In this document: piece after piece, positions 11,181-22,530 of the stretch
Position numbering within the stretch: position 1 is the stretch's first letter
How the letters are laid out: the number at the start of each line of letters is the position of its first letter
Source: Dicyema japonicum
Taxonomy: Eukaryota; Dicyemida; Rhombozoa; Dicyemidae
Reading direction: 5' to 3'
Assembly: GCA_011109175.1 (NCBI GenBank)
Contig: RDEW01000010.1
Span: 1,226,281-1,290,280, forward strand
DNA: 64,000 nt
The notes under the pieces: generated by a model
The model's input: the letters and a program-made list of their open reading frames with translations, nothing else
The model's database searches: none
Told to the model about the DNA's origin: nothing
Position numbers and translations under genes: made by a program

Positions 11181-11706
11181 TCCAGTCTCTGCTCGTCCGG
11201 GTTTAATGTACCCAGAGAGTTCCCCAACATATAATATGGATGATTTGAAAGAGGAGTACTTTGGAGATGAGACAAAGCCTAAGCATGATATTCCCGAGTG
11301 GCAAGTTCATGTTAGCATGTGAGTGGGCGATATTACTGCTTTGTGTGAAAGACAAAAAATTCGGATATAAGGACTGTTTTTAAGGAGTTGGATATTAATG
11401 ATACTGTTTGTATGACTCTTGAATCGCTTTATTGTCTGGTTCAGTATTTTTTAGGTCACTGATAAGTAGGCCACTGAGAGAAGCAGAGATTAATGGATGT
11501 GTCTTTTTTTCAACAAATTGTGGTTATTCATGGTTTTAAGTAATAAATTGAATGTCACGTGATTATTATGCATAAACTGCTTTATGGATGGGAGATTGTA
11601 TCAACTAGAATGTGAATCGTTAAAACTTAGTGAAAGTTAAATTATTACTCATCATTTAACAAAGCTTATATTTTTCACATTTACATTTTTATTCAAATGA
11701 CATTTG

Positions 11707-11880
11707 ATTTGGGTCGAATCCAAAGATGGAGTTTTCAGCGAAGGTCTATTCTCTTCGAACAGATCTCACCCGTCCGAGTCCTTCTAGCAAACACAATAGT
11801 TGAAAGGGATCTTCCAACCTTCTCCCTGACCAAATCCACTTTGAAGATTACGCTTCCGCCGAATCTGTCCATTTAATAAA
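11707..11880 (+). repeat. SINE-1, 5' portion
   Basis: The tRNA-like B-box region gggtcgaatcc leads into body sequence shared with 33893-34360 and 36805-37135 (gttgaaagggatctt, gaccaaatccact). Confidence 0.6.
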
Positions 11881-12581
11881 TTTAGTGTATTTTTAACAAA
11901 TCTTTAGTTAGGATACCGGAGAACCTGGAAGTAGGAGTAGGGTGGACATCAATCACTTATTTCAAGAGTTCAAAATGTAGAATAATGGGATTTATACATC
12001 AATGCTTCCATCAAGCAGCTCTCCTGGGTTCACCGTGGATGAACCCACGACGGAATTCTCAGTGGAGTTGTCTGCTACATTTCAACCCCAAATCGAGATC
12101 TTACAAAAGCCGTACTCTCATTTACTGAGATGTTCTCTGAATACATGAATTCTACAGTAACTCACCTCGTGCTTTCTCGGGTTGGCTTGTTTTGCACGGT
12201 AGAATTACTCGTGTGCGGAGAATGTTTCAGTGGTCTCCTGATTGGATATTCAGGTAATAATCGAGACTGATGCTTTAGAGTAAATCGAAGAATACACGTG
12301 TCAACGAGACTGCCGCTCCAGTGAGATCTCCCACGTTTCTATACCAATATGTGCGAATTGATAGATAGTTGTAGTACCAAATGTCATCAGAAGTCTCGAG
12401 GGGTGGTTTTAGACACGAAACAGTATGTGGAAGTCTGCATGCATTCGATTGCCGGTTCCCTCTCACGAACATGGAGACTCTGTCGTGCATTCCTGGGGGT
12501 AAGTGGGTCCTGAGAGTTTCTTTTTTTATGCATGCAAATCTGCCTCGTTTATTATTGAAGTCTATTGTTGTTGATTTCATA

Positions 12582-12751
12582 GGAGTTGAGTCACCAGTGG
12601 GGGAACTCTTAGGATAAATTAAACCCGGACGAGCAGAGACTGCCAAATTCGGTGGATTCTGGCGTAGATACGTAAAATCACGTGTATGCTGATGGTTTTG
12701 ATATCCTAGGGGGCCTTTGATGGTTGGGTCTGTGAGGTCATAGTTGATTCT
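12582..12751. repeat. right arm of the second inverted repeat
   Basis: Mirror of 11026-11180. About 1.4 kb lies between the arms, including SINE-1, with no transposase. I see no target duplication outside the arms. Confidence 0.75.
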
Positions 12752-12804
12752 GCCACAGAGGACCTGGCTCTTTCCGGCTTGAATTTTACAGCAACTCTGA
12801 CAAG

Positions 12805-13188
12805 ATGGCCTTTGTTGAGGCCATGAACGATGCTTGTCCCTTTGGACCGGACAACCACCGGTTCAGAACGCTAACCACAAAACCGTCTGAGATTGTCATA
12901 AAGAACGTACCCTTCTGGGTTATGGATGACGACCTCCTGACTACCTACAGGAGATGGCTCCCTCAACCACGAGGGTTACTCGAATGTCCAGAGGAACACA
13001 GACTTTGCCAATGGCGAAGGTGTCAATCAATAACAAAACAGAGCACTAGTACGTGGGGGCTTCTACATTGGAAGGAACGTGATCACTTGCAAGTGGATGA
13101 GAAGAGGGCCGCCGATCAAAGCTGTCAACGTTGGAAGTGTCGAGGCCGCATAGGCGGACTAATTAAAAAACCTTGTCCTAACTCCTAA
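12805..13188 (+). pseudogene. possible retroelement ORF1 (RRM-like) remnant
   Basis: The 127-codon frame contains KPSEIVIKNVPFWVMDDDLL, resembling the RRM-like start of LINE/gag ORF1 proteins. A shifted frame then reads VRGGFYIGRNVITCKW, like the strand before the zinc knuckle in such proteins. No CCHC knuckle is seen. The frame change in the middle argues for a dead copy. Assignment is by resemblance only. Confidence 0.4.
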
Positions 13189-13269
13189 TCCGGTTTTTGA
13201 ATAAAGTTGTTTAAGTTTTTTAGTGCTATATTTTGATATTTTGATTCTGCATTAAAGAAAAGAAAATGT

Positions 13270-13700
13270 CGACGATTATAAACATTTATAAATTTTTTTG
13301 TTTTTCGATTTCGTATATTTCTTTTGTGTTATGGTGATTTCTGTTTCTAACATACACGAAAATGTCTGCTTTATTTGGCTGCACTTCAGTTATGACAAGA
13401 GTCCACTCGGATATCCTACCTTTGGGTTGTGATAATTGATCGAAGTGAGTGTGTTTATAGACATTTCGATTTCTTGATTCCATACATTCCACATATATGC
13501 AGATGAATTCATCTAGCAACTTCGTTATGCCTCCTCATATAGTCACTATTAAGGCATTTCTTCTACAACGTGTAGCCAAATGATCCACTGATTTCCTAGC
13601 CTTCTTGCAATGACTACAAACTGAATCATTGGTATCAAAAAACAAGTTCCTGTCCTGAAGCAAACAACACATGCCACTTCAGGAAAATGGACCCTTGCTT
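13270..13700 (-). mobile_element. LINE C-terminal fragment
   Basis: The minus strand reads DSVCSHCKKARKSVDHLATR, a zinc-finger-like C-x2-C...H motif common after LINE reverse transcriptases. Downstream comes a frame with PKGRISEWTLVITEVQPNKA. Stops interrupt it. Confidence 0.4.
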
Positions 13701-13929
13701 GTCTTTACTTCCAGTTTTGGGTAAAATAAGAGAGAAAATGCCAGAAAGTGAGATTGAAATAATTTATGATCAATTATAAGGTTTTCCTATCAATACTAGT
13801 TCAAAACCTATGATGGAACAGCACAAAATTTTAAACACAAAAAATTTATTTATTCACTGATAATTTCACCATTAATTGCTCTCTTTCATTTTTCTGAAGT
13901 ATCCTCCACAGTCTTCATGAGTAATCAAT

Positions 13930-14154
13930 TCATGAGATGAGATGTTTCAGCTGTAAATCATCAATAAAGACTATTCGCCGATCCCCAACGTCAAATAATA
14001 CGGATATCTCCATCTCCTTGCACAGTTTTATTTTCAACGCCCCCAAGGTCATTGATGCATCTTCATCAACCCACTGCCGTATTAAATTTTTCTGATCAGC
14101 AGTCAAGATTGTTCGATGATCCCCGTCACACTTGACCACATTTGGTCTTTCCAT
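13930..14154 (-). pseudogene. transposase helix-turn-helix fragment (Tc1/mariner- or IS630-like)
   Basis: 75 codons starting MERPNVVKCDGDHRTILTAD and continuing QKNLIRQWVDEDASMTL then GALKIKLCKEM. This is the GG/H-R-x-K-L-T...I-x-x-W-V-D-E-x-x-S-x-T-L pattern of transposase DNA-binding domains. No catalytic domain follows. Confidence 0.45.
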
Positions 14155-14204
14155 TTTTCAGATATGAAGAAATAATTGTACGAGGAGGTTTCCTGGCTAT
14201 TGTT

Positions 14205-14355
14205 TCTTTCATTTTCCAGGTTGTTTTATGCGGTCATAGGAAGCTGAAATCGGGAGAGGATCTGGATGATCTAGGGCGGTTGCGAGGAACAGGGGAGGAT
14301 GGAAACGACTTACAGTGGGTATCCTGAGATGCATGGCAAAAGTGGAATCTAAAAT
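14205..14355 (+). mobile_element. RTE-like LINE tail
   Basis: Reads LKSGEDLDDLGRL and, after a frameshift, WKRLTVGILRCMAKV. It matches the ADDLDSMRALARNRGAWKR tail of the element at 55860-58158. Confidence 0.55.
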
Positions 14356-14391
14356 TAATTAACTTTTCTGGTTCCGCGGACATTGCTATTA

Positions 14392-14643
14392 ACAGTTAAC
14401 AATGTTGGCTGCTCTCATAATTGAAAACGCACTTCCCCTGACGATTTGCAAGGAAATGCGCTCAATGAGACAGCTCCTTTCTTTCCTATCGTTTTTCTTC
14501 TTCGCAATGAGCGAGCCGATCTTGTTTAGCAGGGTCAGTGAGCTGATTCTGTTGTTTTGACTACCACTGGTTCGAGGATGAATTGTCCTCCAAGAAAGAC
14601 GACAGATTCTGAGACGACTCTTCGTAACCGTTAATGGCGTCAC
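14392..14643 (-). mobile_element. RLE-LINE 3' fragment
   Basis: The minus frame includes NKIGSLIAKKKN, then KERSCLIERISLQIVRG and SAFSIMRAAN before the stop, the family C-terminus. The upstream part has decayed. Confidence 0.6.
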
Positions 14644-15180
14644 TATAACGATTCAGGTGATTAAGCCACCGACGTATCACTGGTACACTTTTCCATGATT
14701 TCTTCAAGGTTGAAGTATCATCTCGTACTTCTCTTGGACTCAGAAGACATTGGATACATGAATTTTTTGAAATAAGGAAACATCAGATGGACTAATGTTA
14801 GGATTCAATGTCCGTATGGTCAATATAGAGCTGTCGAGGAAACAGAACGATAGTAGAGAGTCTGTGCCTTTCCTAAAAAAACCTCAGGCTTCTGGCCACA
14901 CTCAGAAGCCATAAGGTCAATGTAACCCGATAGCTATCGTGAGAGGTAACGTCAATTATGATGGCGGGAATAAGCAGTTAGAATATATTGCCTCCGCATC
15001 CACAAATGCGAGTGGCTCAGGGCTCTTTCCTGCGCATCACTGAGGCTATTTATAGAAGATGACTAAACGAACATAATGGGACGAATCTTTGTCAATGGAA
15101 GTCCGGGAAATATCTGCCCTTAAACGACACCTGTATCGAAGGTTTCCTCCATTAAAAACTGACAGCTACTGAGAAAGGAT
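14644..15180. other. no gene seen
   Basis: Moderate GC, short frames only, no recognisable repeat. Confidence 0.35.
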
Positions 15181-15390
15181 CAGTCTCAGCAAAGGCGGAA
15201 ACTCTTAAAAATACTAAACCCTTGAAGGACAGTTCATCTTCAAAACTGTCACAGCCAAAACCTCTGGGATCCTGATCCAACAGTCTTGCGGATCGTTGAT
15301 AGCAAAAAGGCAAAAAAGGGATCCAAGAAGAGGTTGATTAAGAGTCGCAACCTGACAATAATAGTTTTGTTCATTCCTCAAATAAATATG
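15181..15390 (+). mobile_element. RLE-LINE fragment related to 41120-41330
   Basis: Reads AETLKNTKPLKDSSSSKLSQ and then ...GS-SNSLADR. It aligns with the copy at 41120-41330 (TVKEKNTRFFSSRLSQ...GSNSLSF). Confidence 0.5.
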
Positions 15391-15589
15391 TTTATAAACG
15401 TCACTTAAATTAATTTAGTTAAATAAATTTAAATTTTTTTTGATTTGGTTAATAAATTTAAATTTTAATTAAGTTTATAGTCAAATCGATTCATAACGCT
15501 CAATGAGTAGGTTGTTGTATTGATTCGTCACCCTCAACAGATTATTTTTGATCGGTCCTAGTCCTCCCTCCTTATACTTTTGTGCGATA

Positions 15590-17650
15590 GCTATAATGGT
15601 ACTCCACCAAATAAACCTTCTTTATAGGTATTATTTGAGTCTCCCAGACAATCAAGCTTGTTTTTCAGCGAATCAATCTTAACTGTCAATTCAATCATAC
15701 ATATTTGTAATCGGGATTCCCGTTTAGCTTCTTCTCGATCGATTCCTTCCATTCTTTGAGCTTCTTTAGTGAAGACCGCAATTCTGATGCGTTAAATTGC
15801 TGGATACCAATTTCCACATTCTAAGTAAAATACACCAAACACCCGTCTCCGTTCTTCAAACACGTGCTTTAGCTTGTCAAATTGGGAGATTTCGGGTATT
15901 TTAGCCTCCATTTCTTGGCATTCAGATTTCAACTGTATTTCCTCAGCTAACATCGTTTCTTGAAGCTCACTGAGTTTTTCTAATTCAGCCTTCAGGGACT
16001 CGTTTTCTGCAACCTTAATAAGCCGTCAAACCTGAAATTAACTTTGGCAACGAAATTTCAGATCGGCTTCCTTGCAAATCTCGTCTTATCCTTTCCACCT
16101 CCTCTTCGGAAGGCAAATTGTCCAGTTTTTCCCGCTCCTAAAATTTCAACCACATGGACCTGTTTTATTTGTCGATTTAAGGCTGAAATCTCTCGCTCGA
16201 CGTTTTTGATTGCATTCTAAAAGATGAAGCCGAAGGGTACCAATTTCGAATTCATCAAATTTGGATAATTCAGTAGGAGTTCTAAAAGTAATCCTACGGT
16301 GGCTTGAACAAACCCTCAATTTCCACGTGCCTCTTCTGACTCTCCTGTAATCTACTTTCCAATTCTTCGATATTTGAATTCGAGTCTAAATCGATCGCTT
16401 TCAATTCTTCTTCCAGTTGGGAGATATTAGACTTACAGACTTCAATTCTGGACTTACAGGGACAGCTACTGTCTTTCGATGACTGCAATCTCCTGGTTGT
16501 CGTTGCGGACCTGAACGAGTAAATCCTCACGTTTTTTGTCGGGGTTAGTCTTGAGTGATATCTCTTGCCTCAGTTCATCCCTTTTGGCGGTTAAGGCGGA
16601 AATTTCCTCCAAATATTTAGCTTTTTTGAGAAATATAAATACCGACCGCCGATTTTGCAGGATCCCCCGAAATGAGCTAAAATTTCGATAACAAAAACTT
16701 TAAGGATTTGTTCCTTTTTCGTTTTCAGTGACTGAATTCTGATATAAATTCTCCAGGTCGGCTTCACAGTCACTCTTCTGACTGTAAAGACTCCGATACT
16801 CAGCTGCCGTCGATTCGTCCTATTTTGAGTTCCTCATTAAACCATTTCAGCGACCAGGTTTTCCAAATTCTCCTCAGAGAGCTGGGATTCCAACTGTGCT
16901 AGGCGTTTTTCAGAACTACGATTACGTCATCTAACCTCACTCGTTTCTCGAATCAATCAATATGTCCAACCGAGCTGATAACTGATGATTTTCATAGGCG
17001 GCCCAAATTACTTTACAAGGAATACCTCGTTCACTTCCCTTTCGATGTCTCCAACAGTCTCCCCCGAGTTGATTTTGTCAAGCAACTGTTAAAATTAGCA
17101 ATTTTGAGGGAAAAATATTATTCTGCTTGTTTTTATTTACCGTGTTGTACTGACTTAGTTGGTCCTTCAACTTTGCATTCTCGGCTGTGAGTTGGTTGAA
17201 TCTGGTGAGTCAGAAAGGTACTTTTGGTCGTAGACTGTCTGCATTTCGTGCTCCGTCTGTTCCGTCTCCACTTTTTCTTCCAAGCGGTTTATTTCAGTGA
17301 AGATTTCGTTGACTTTGTTTCTTGGCATTTCCTAAGCTCAAACCTTAATATTCCAATGTAATACGTCTTGTCTTGGACATTTCTTTTGGAGGCTACAATG
17401 TTATGAGCACGTGACCTGTGTCTAATCGTAGACCCCCAAGTCCCTGCTGTGTCGTAGGACGATCTTGTATTCGAACTGCAGAGTTGATAGCTTAATTAAG
17501 TTTACTGATTACATAATCCGACTGGCCTCTGTGATTGCTCGTTTCTCTAAAGTCATAACCGTGCCATGTACTGCTGCCGTTGATAGCCTCGTCGCTGTCC
17601 CGGTCGTCTGTCTGTTAGCCAGCACTAATTGTTAGGTAGTCATTGTACAT
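15590..17650 (-). CDS. IFT74: intraflagellar transport protein IFT74
   Basis: IFT74 is a coiled-coil subunit of the IFT-B complex that pairs with IFT81 and helps carry tubulin into cilia. From the 5' end on the minus strand: a Thr/Arg-rich N-terminus (RQTTGTATRLSTA), then AVRIQDRPTTQQGLGGLRLD, the family's V-x-D-R-P-x-T-Q-Q-G-L motif. Next come DKTYYIGIL, NKVNEIFTEINRLEEK, LLDKINSGETVGDIEREVNE, then DLLVQVRNDNQEIAVIERQ and ISQLEEELKAIDLDSN, all in IFT74 order. Joins need short introns, for example 17393-17415 and 17321-17343 (23 nt each), 22 nt near 17490, and one of about 55 nt near 17095-17150. The start codon is unclear and lies near 17640. I saw no nonsense codon in the conserved parts. 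Its presence fits a ciliated animal. Confidence 0.85.
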
Positions 17651-17789
17651 TCCCGCTTCATTGTTAGTCGCCTAGCAATTTATTTTCTAATATTTTTAAG
17701 TTAATTTTTTAAATTATTTTTTTATTATAAAACCTGTTTAAATTTTTCAACGTGGCGTCACGAATCCTTTGAATCCTTTCCAGACATAG

Positions 17790-18345
17790 GTGCAAGAGAT
17801 GCACGTCACCATCACAACCAAAAGGGTAACGATGAACAAGTTGGAGAAAGAGTGGATTGGTAAACGACGATCCTGCACATCACTTCGTTTGAGACTGTAT
17901 GAAGCCTTTGTCAAGCCGATCCTAATGTACAATTCATCGACCTGGGGAACGTCCAAAACCGAACAACTTGGACTAAACTCTTTCCATCGAAGACAACTTA
18001 GATCCCTACTAGGACTGAACTGCCAGCAAAAAAAAAGGAATCGCTGTACAAGAGATGTTGCACGGGTCCACTGAGTCTCGAAATTGCTGATATGCGCTGG
18101 AGGCTATTGGGCATATCTTGCTTATGGACTTGGGCGCTCCAGCAAACATAGCAATGGAGGACTACTTTATGAGACAGGGACCGTGCTTTCGTGGACGCCA
18201 GCGTATTACACTACATGAAACACTTGACGGAGATCTAAAGGTCGTGAACAAACTTCTAAGAAGTGGGGACGACCTAGACGAGTTGAGGAAACTTTCTTAC
18301 GATCGAGGAGGTTCGGAGGATTGTTTTGAATGCTGCACGAGTGAA
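17790..18345 (+). mobile_element. RTE-like LINE 3' end
   Basis: Reads LRLRLYEAFVKPILMYNSST and FHRRQLRSLLGLN (RT thumb/linker). A second frame follows with LMDLGAPANIAMEDYF, FRGRQRITL and GDDLDELRKLSYDR, the conserved tail of this family. Confidence 0.75.
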
Positions 18346-18414
18346 ATTATAACTCTTATGATTTTACGAATGTTGCTTATAATAATAATAACATGGCGTT
18401 ACGTGGTTTACTAA

Positions 18415-18850
18415 TTCTGTAAGCTCTGTTGACCACTAAATGCACCTCGAAAAAGAACTGTTTACTCACTTCACCAGGAGACAATCCCATGGTGACCCGT
18501 TCAAACCTTGATTATACTTCCCCTAAAGATTTGCTTTACCTTGTCTGGGTCGCGTGATTAGTTAGTTTTGGTTCTTTCTTATTTATTTATTAACCCGGAT
18601 ACACCGAGAAAGAAGTTAAAGTAAACTGGCGCCACGCGGATATAGCCTAGATAAGGGTAGTCACTTTCAACCATCAAAATCAATTTATTTTATTTTTCTG
18701 ATTAAAAATACAATATTTAATTTTTTATTAATAAAAAAATTTAAGTTGGCCAAGTCTTTATCATAAAAGTTGGGATTGCGTCCAAGACCGTTTACAGACT
18801 GGAGGTGAAGAAAAAAGGAAGTATTACTTGCTTGCAAACGAGATGAGGTA
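18415..18850. other. no gene seen
   Basis: AT-rich near 18670-18740. Nothing recognised. Confidence 0.4.
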
Positions 18851-18851
18851 G

Positions 18852-19067
18852 ATGCTTGGTTTCAAGGTCTTCGTTATTCCGATAGTAATGACGTGGGAAG
18901 AAATTTCAACAAAGTATCATAAGGGTTTTCTAAAACAGTTAAGGGTAGATAAGAAGCTCCAAGTCTATCTACAGTCCACTGTTTTAAAGCGGACCCTAGA
19001 GAGCCTGACACTGGAGTATAGGAAGCTGGACCCGGAGATACTATATGGGCAGAGGGTTCAATTGTAA
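18852..19067 (+). other. open frame of 71 codons, unassigned
   Basis: Reads MLGFKVFVIPIVMTWEEI and ends YGQRVQL. It sits between LINE tails and is followed by another short open stretch in a different frame. Probably repeat-derived. No family recognised. Confidence 0.25.
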
Positions 19068-19394
19068 ATAGCGCTCTCGAGTCGTTTCAGCAACCAGAAT
19101 CTAATCTGCTTGAGGAGGCTGGGAACAGCGTGGAAGTATGCTGACCTCCCAAGCCTCTTGCTTTGAAAACCTCTGGAGTTCTTAATTAAAAACGGAAATC
19201 TAATCTCAACATGCTTATGGATCTTATTCCCTTGCGATCCTCAGGGAAGATAGCCACGGAGAATGGTCCTTTGACTCTAAATTTTTTGTTTCGTTTTAAA
19301 AATGTAATAAATAAAAATTTGAAAATGCAACATTTAAGTTAAATTCTGCCATAGTTTTTCCTTCCCAAGGGAGAGAATGTTCTTAAAGGTTAAG

Positions 19395-19621
19395 CCAACT
19401 ATTTAAGTGATTTCAGCCTCCAATAGCTCCCGAACTATCCTTGAGTGTTCCATCAGCGATCTAACTGCATTCCTGAAGTGCCTTCTGTTGTGTCTGCACA
19501 GGAATACTATCGAAGTGCCCTTCTTTAGAATTCCTCTTCGTGAGCCACCCTTTCTCTGAATGGACTTCTTAGCTACTTGCATAGGGAGAAATTCCATCCT
19601 ACGATGTGCTCTATCAGTCAT
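19395..19621 (-). mobile_element. jockey-like LINE tail
   Basis: The C-terminal part ending RIVRELLEAEIT before a stop is shared with ...LLREAGIT at 37178-37381 and the copy at 36640-36838. The region is Arg/Lys-rich. Confidence 0.5.
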
Positions 19622-20207
19622 GCTTATTCTCGGCTTCCCTCCTCCTTTTTGCTATCAACAAATGGCATGTGGGTAAGAAAGGGATTTTGGTTTTAGAATT
19701 CCCGCGGTTTCGACCGCTATGGGGTTAAAATGAACTGTCTTGGTAAGGTCGTATTGTTTTTCTTTCCTATATTTATTTACTATTAAGCCACTTATATTCA
19801 TGTGGCTACAACGCCCTTGAATTGAACTTTGGAATTAATCTGATAAAGTTTTGTTTCTTAAAAAAATCTGATAAAGTTAACTTTGATATGAGATTTATGC
19901 GATATTAAAATTTACCTACAAAAATATATTATTTATTCATTAATTTTTTTAAATTACTAAATTTGATTTTGATTATAATTTAATAAAATTTAGGAAGCTT
20001 GAATAGTCATGGTATTTCCTCTGACGATACCTATCGAGATAAGCTCTCGAAGCCATCCAGCCTCACGTGGATCCTTGGTGACCCTTTGGATCATTGAAAC
20101 GATCCGACGGACTAGATTGTCAGCTTGTGGGCCAAGGATTAATGACGTCTAAACAGCAAATGGGAAATCTTTACAATTATATAAAAATAAGAAACAGTCA
20201 GCTAGGG
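19622..20207. other. intergenic, AT-rich
   Basis: AT-rich block 19840-20000. No gene or repeat recognised. Confidence 0.4.
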
Positions 20208-20300
20208 CATACACCGGCCCCCTGACTGCGTGCCATTCCCTTAGGATAGTTAGCGAGATTTGCTCAAATAGCCAGCAGCATCTCATGTTCATGTAGAAAT
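20208..20300 (-). mobile_element. RLE-LINE 3' fragment
   Basis: The minus strand reads RCCWLFEQISLTILRE, the family C-terminus, and is the reverse complement of part of 2440-2520. Confidence 0.55.
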
Positions 20301-20598
20301 CCGTAAAGTCTAATGAAATTTCAGTCACAAAATGTCAATGAAAGTCAAAAGGTTCCATTATGGCTTAGTGACTGCCTAAGCAATGTTGTTACCTCTCATT
20401 CTTTAATCAGAAATCATCCAAGTGTAGCAAGATCTCACAAGACAAATCGGTTTCTCTCCTCAGTTTACTTATCCACGAATGCCCCGACAGAGAAATCATT
20501 AAGAACGTAAAGTGGCCATAGGATGTGTGGAACGAATTAATCTGCTATACTACCTCCCAGTCGTTGTCTCAATGGATTATCCTGCAGATTTCTTTTCT

Positions 20599-21046
20599 CT
20601 ACAGGCGAGTGATCGTTCTAATCAATATAAATAGCGTCTTCAAATTTCCAATGAACTTCACTAAGCTCTGCATCAAAAATGTCTCTTTAGTCCACATGAT
20701 TACCATGCAAGAGAACTCGTACACCAGTAACATCCTGTAAACTACACATTTTCACACAAAAGTGGGGATCGTCATACGCTGCCAGTCCCGCATTAAGAGG
20801 TTCAATTAGAATTCCTTTAAAGATGGTCTTCCAAACCAGCCAAGGTATATAGATCACATCATAAGAACTCATGACGTCATATCGGGGAAACATCTCGAAA
20901 ACCATTGAGTCAGACTCAAAAAAAACAGATTCAAGCAAATACCAAGCACCAAAAATAGCACGTGGCTTAAGACACTCAAGATCCATCACCTCAAATGACC
21001 TTATGACGTCATAAAACAGCATAATTAAAAAAACAATAAATGTCAA
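20599..21046 (-). CDS. unrecognised two-exon membrane protein, 139 aa
   Basis: Exon 1 (20696-21046) starts MTFIVFLIMLFYDVI, a hydrophobic signal-anchor-like start. It contains a repeated Y-D-V phrase and ends with VLLHGNH. A 28-nt GT...AG intron (20668-20695) joins it in phase to exon 2 (20599-20667), SLVKFIGNLKTLFILIRTIT, a hydrophobic C-terminus. Exon lengths are 351 and 69 nt, so the frame is intact. A 19-nt alternative intron would also keep the frame. It begins only 9 bp after the REEP stop codon on the same strand. I do not recognise the family. Membrane location is inferred from composition. Confidence 0.5.
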
Positions 21047-21055
21047 TCTGACACG

Positions 21056-21899
21056 TCATCTCTTCGCTTTCCGAGGCCGTCCCTTTCTAGAACGAGGCTT
21101 TGACTCAACCTCGCTAATCTCCCCCTTTAAAGGATAAACCCAATCAGTCAACTTCACTGAAGTAGACAGCTTCAGAGGACGCGGAATCCGCAGAACTGAC
21201 GACAAGTTCTTTAGAATTGCCGACTTCTTTGGTCCCTTCCTCCACAATAGTGTCACTTGAGTGATAAATGGGACAATTACTCTACAGAGACTCTGGGGAG
21301 GATAGTAGGCGGTAAGTAATTCGGGTCTTCGGCTACAATTAAGTCTCGATGTTACCTGGGAGGAACTTTTGGAAGTAATTTTGGACGTTCTCCTGAAATA
21401 AGAAAAATTGAACCTTAAAATTTCGGGCAAAACGAAGTGGAAAAGTTTCGGTAGGCAAAGAATCCAAAATCAAGGAGTAACTGATATCCTCGAGTTTGCA
21501 GGTCGTCCAGGAATTCGTCAATGTGCTGAAATCACGGAATGACAAACTTTCTCGTTCTTCAAAAGGAACCGATGAAGGACGGATTTGTAGAGAAGAACAG
21601 AGCCCTTCGTAATGGGGGACAAAAGCCACAAAATTATGAAAATTTTCAGTTCGTAGTAGAAAGGCAGCCAAACCAGAATAATATCCGCGAAAATTTCGAC
21701 GACCAAAAAGACGGAGAAGACAATCCAGAACATGAGCAATTCGGGCTTTCAAATAAAGCTATGATTTTACATATTGTCTCACATTTCTGGACCTCAGAGC
21801 CTTGAAGGATGAGTAGGAAGCATAAAGTGGAGCAATCCCATTTCTAAAGTGAATCACATATGCTTACACTGTGACCTTACTGATGAACCAACCGAGCAT
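21056..21899 (-). CDS. REEP: receptor expression-enhancing protein, REEP1-4 type
   Basis: REEP/DP1/Yop1 proteins insert as hairpins that shape tubular endoplasmic reticulum. Start ATG at 21899 (MLGWFISKV). Then APLYASYSSFKALRSRNVRQ matches family YPAYASYKAVKTKNVREY. LMFWIVFSVF, FYYELKIFIILWLLSP and TKGSVLLYKSVLHRF are the core hairpin. HIDEFLDDLQTRGYQLLLDFG equals IDDYIVQAKERGYETMVNFG. The tail is acidic then basic, ending KPRSRKGRPRKAKR. Seven introns of 21-28 nt: 21844-21867, 21746-21770, 21526-21547, 21393-21413, 21333-21355, 21256-21280, 21125-21152. The summed exons are 676 nt, one base off a whole frame. The mismatch lies near the 21414 exon end and may be an indel or a mis-set splice site. 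No nonsense codon in the conserved part. Confidence 0.85.
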
Positions 21900-22079
21900 T
21901 TAACCTAATTTTATTAACACAGTTTTTATAAAAAAAAATTAATACAAGTAAAAAAATAAAAAATTTCAAAAACCCACAAAGATGATAGATTCAAATCAAC
22001 CGGCAGATAAAAATAAATTTAATAATAAATTAGTTAAATTAAGTAATTTTAATTAATTAAAAAATATAGTAAAAATTTA

Positions 22080-22330
22080 TTATTTAATCAATACAAAGTG
22101 AATTTCCACACACAAGAAAAAAAAGGACGAAAAGTCAAAAATATTTTTAATGGAATTCCTTATCACGAAATAATAAACATTGGCGTCTTCGAGCGTTCCT
22201 TTTGCTTTCTTGTTTCCACGCAGTTTCTCTTTAGAGGGATTTACAGAGGTATGGATTGCGCGAATTGTCTTAATCTCCTCTATGTGGGTGTTACTTTTTG
22301 TTACTAAATTTCTTGAGAATGACCACACCT
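22080..22330 (-). other. open minus-strand stretch, unassigned
   Basis: 83 codons from MWSFSRNLVTKSN, Lys-rich in the middle (KEKLRGNKKAKG), with a hydrophobic tail that may be intronic. GT...AG pairs allow shorter versions. No family recognised. Confidence 0.25.
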
Positions 22331-22344
22331 ATACCCATAGAATG

Positions 22345-22530
22345 TTAGCCAAGAGTGCTGCTTTTGTCGGAGTCAAAGGTTAACTCTGCCAGTCGACCTA
22401 AATACTGACTTGAAAAACCTGAAAAAGAGTTGAAAACCGCGGACAACCTGGACTCTATGCGATAATTAGCTAACAATTAAAGACCGTGGAAGAAACTGAC
22501 ATTTAATAGGTTAGGGTCTAGAACTGCACA
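22345..22530 (+). mobile_element. RTE-like LINE tail
   Basis: Reads LKTADNLDSMR and PWKKLTFNRLGSRTAHKGL with stops, aligning with DADDLDSMRALARNRGAWKR and its downstream tail at 55901-56098. Confidence 0.6.

Noticed and set aside
20870..21020. Repeated TGACGTCA palindromes suggesting a CRE promoter cluster
   Set aside because: They fall inside the coding frame of the 20599-21046 gene and encode its Y-D-V phrases. Too few to call regulatory.
21660..21805. Plus-strand frame 21539-21805 as an Asn/Gln-rich protein
   Set aside because: Antisense of the REEP hairpin exons.
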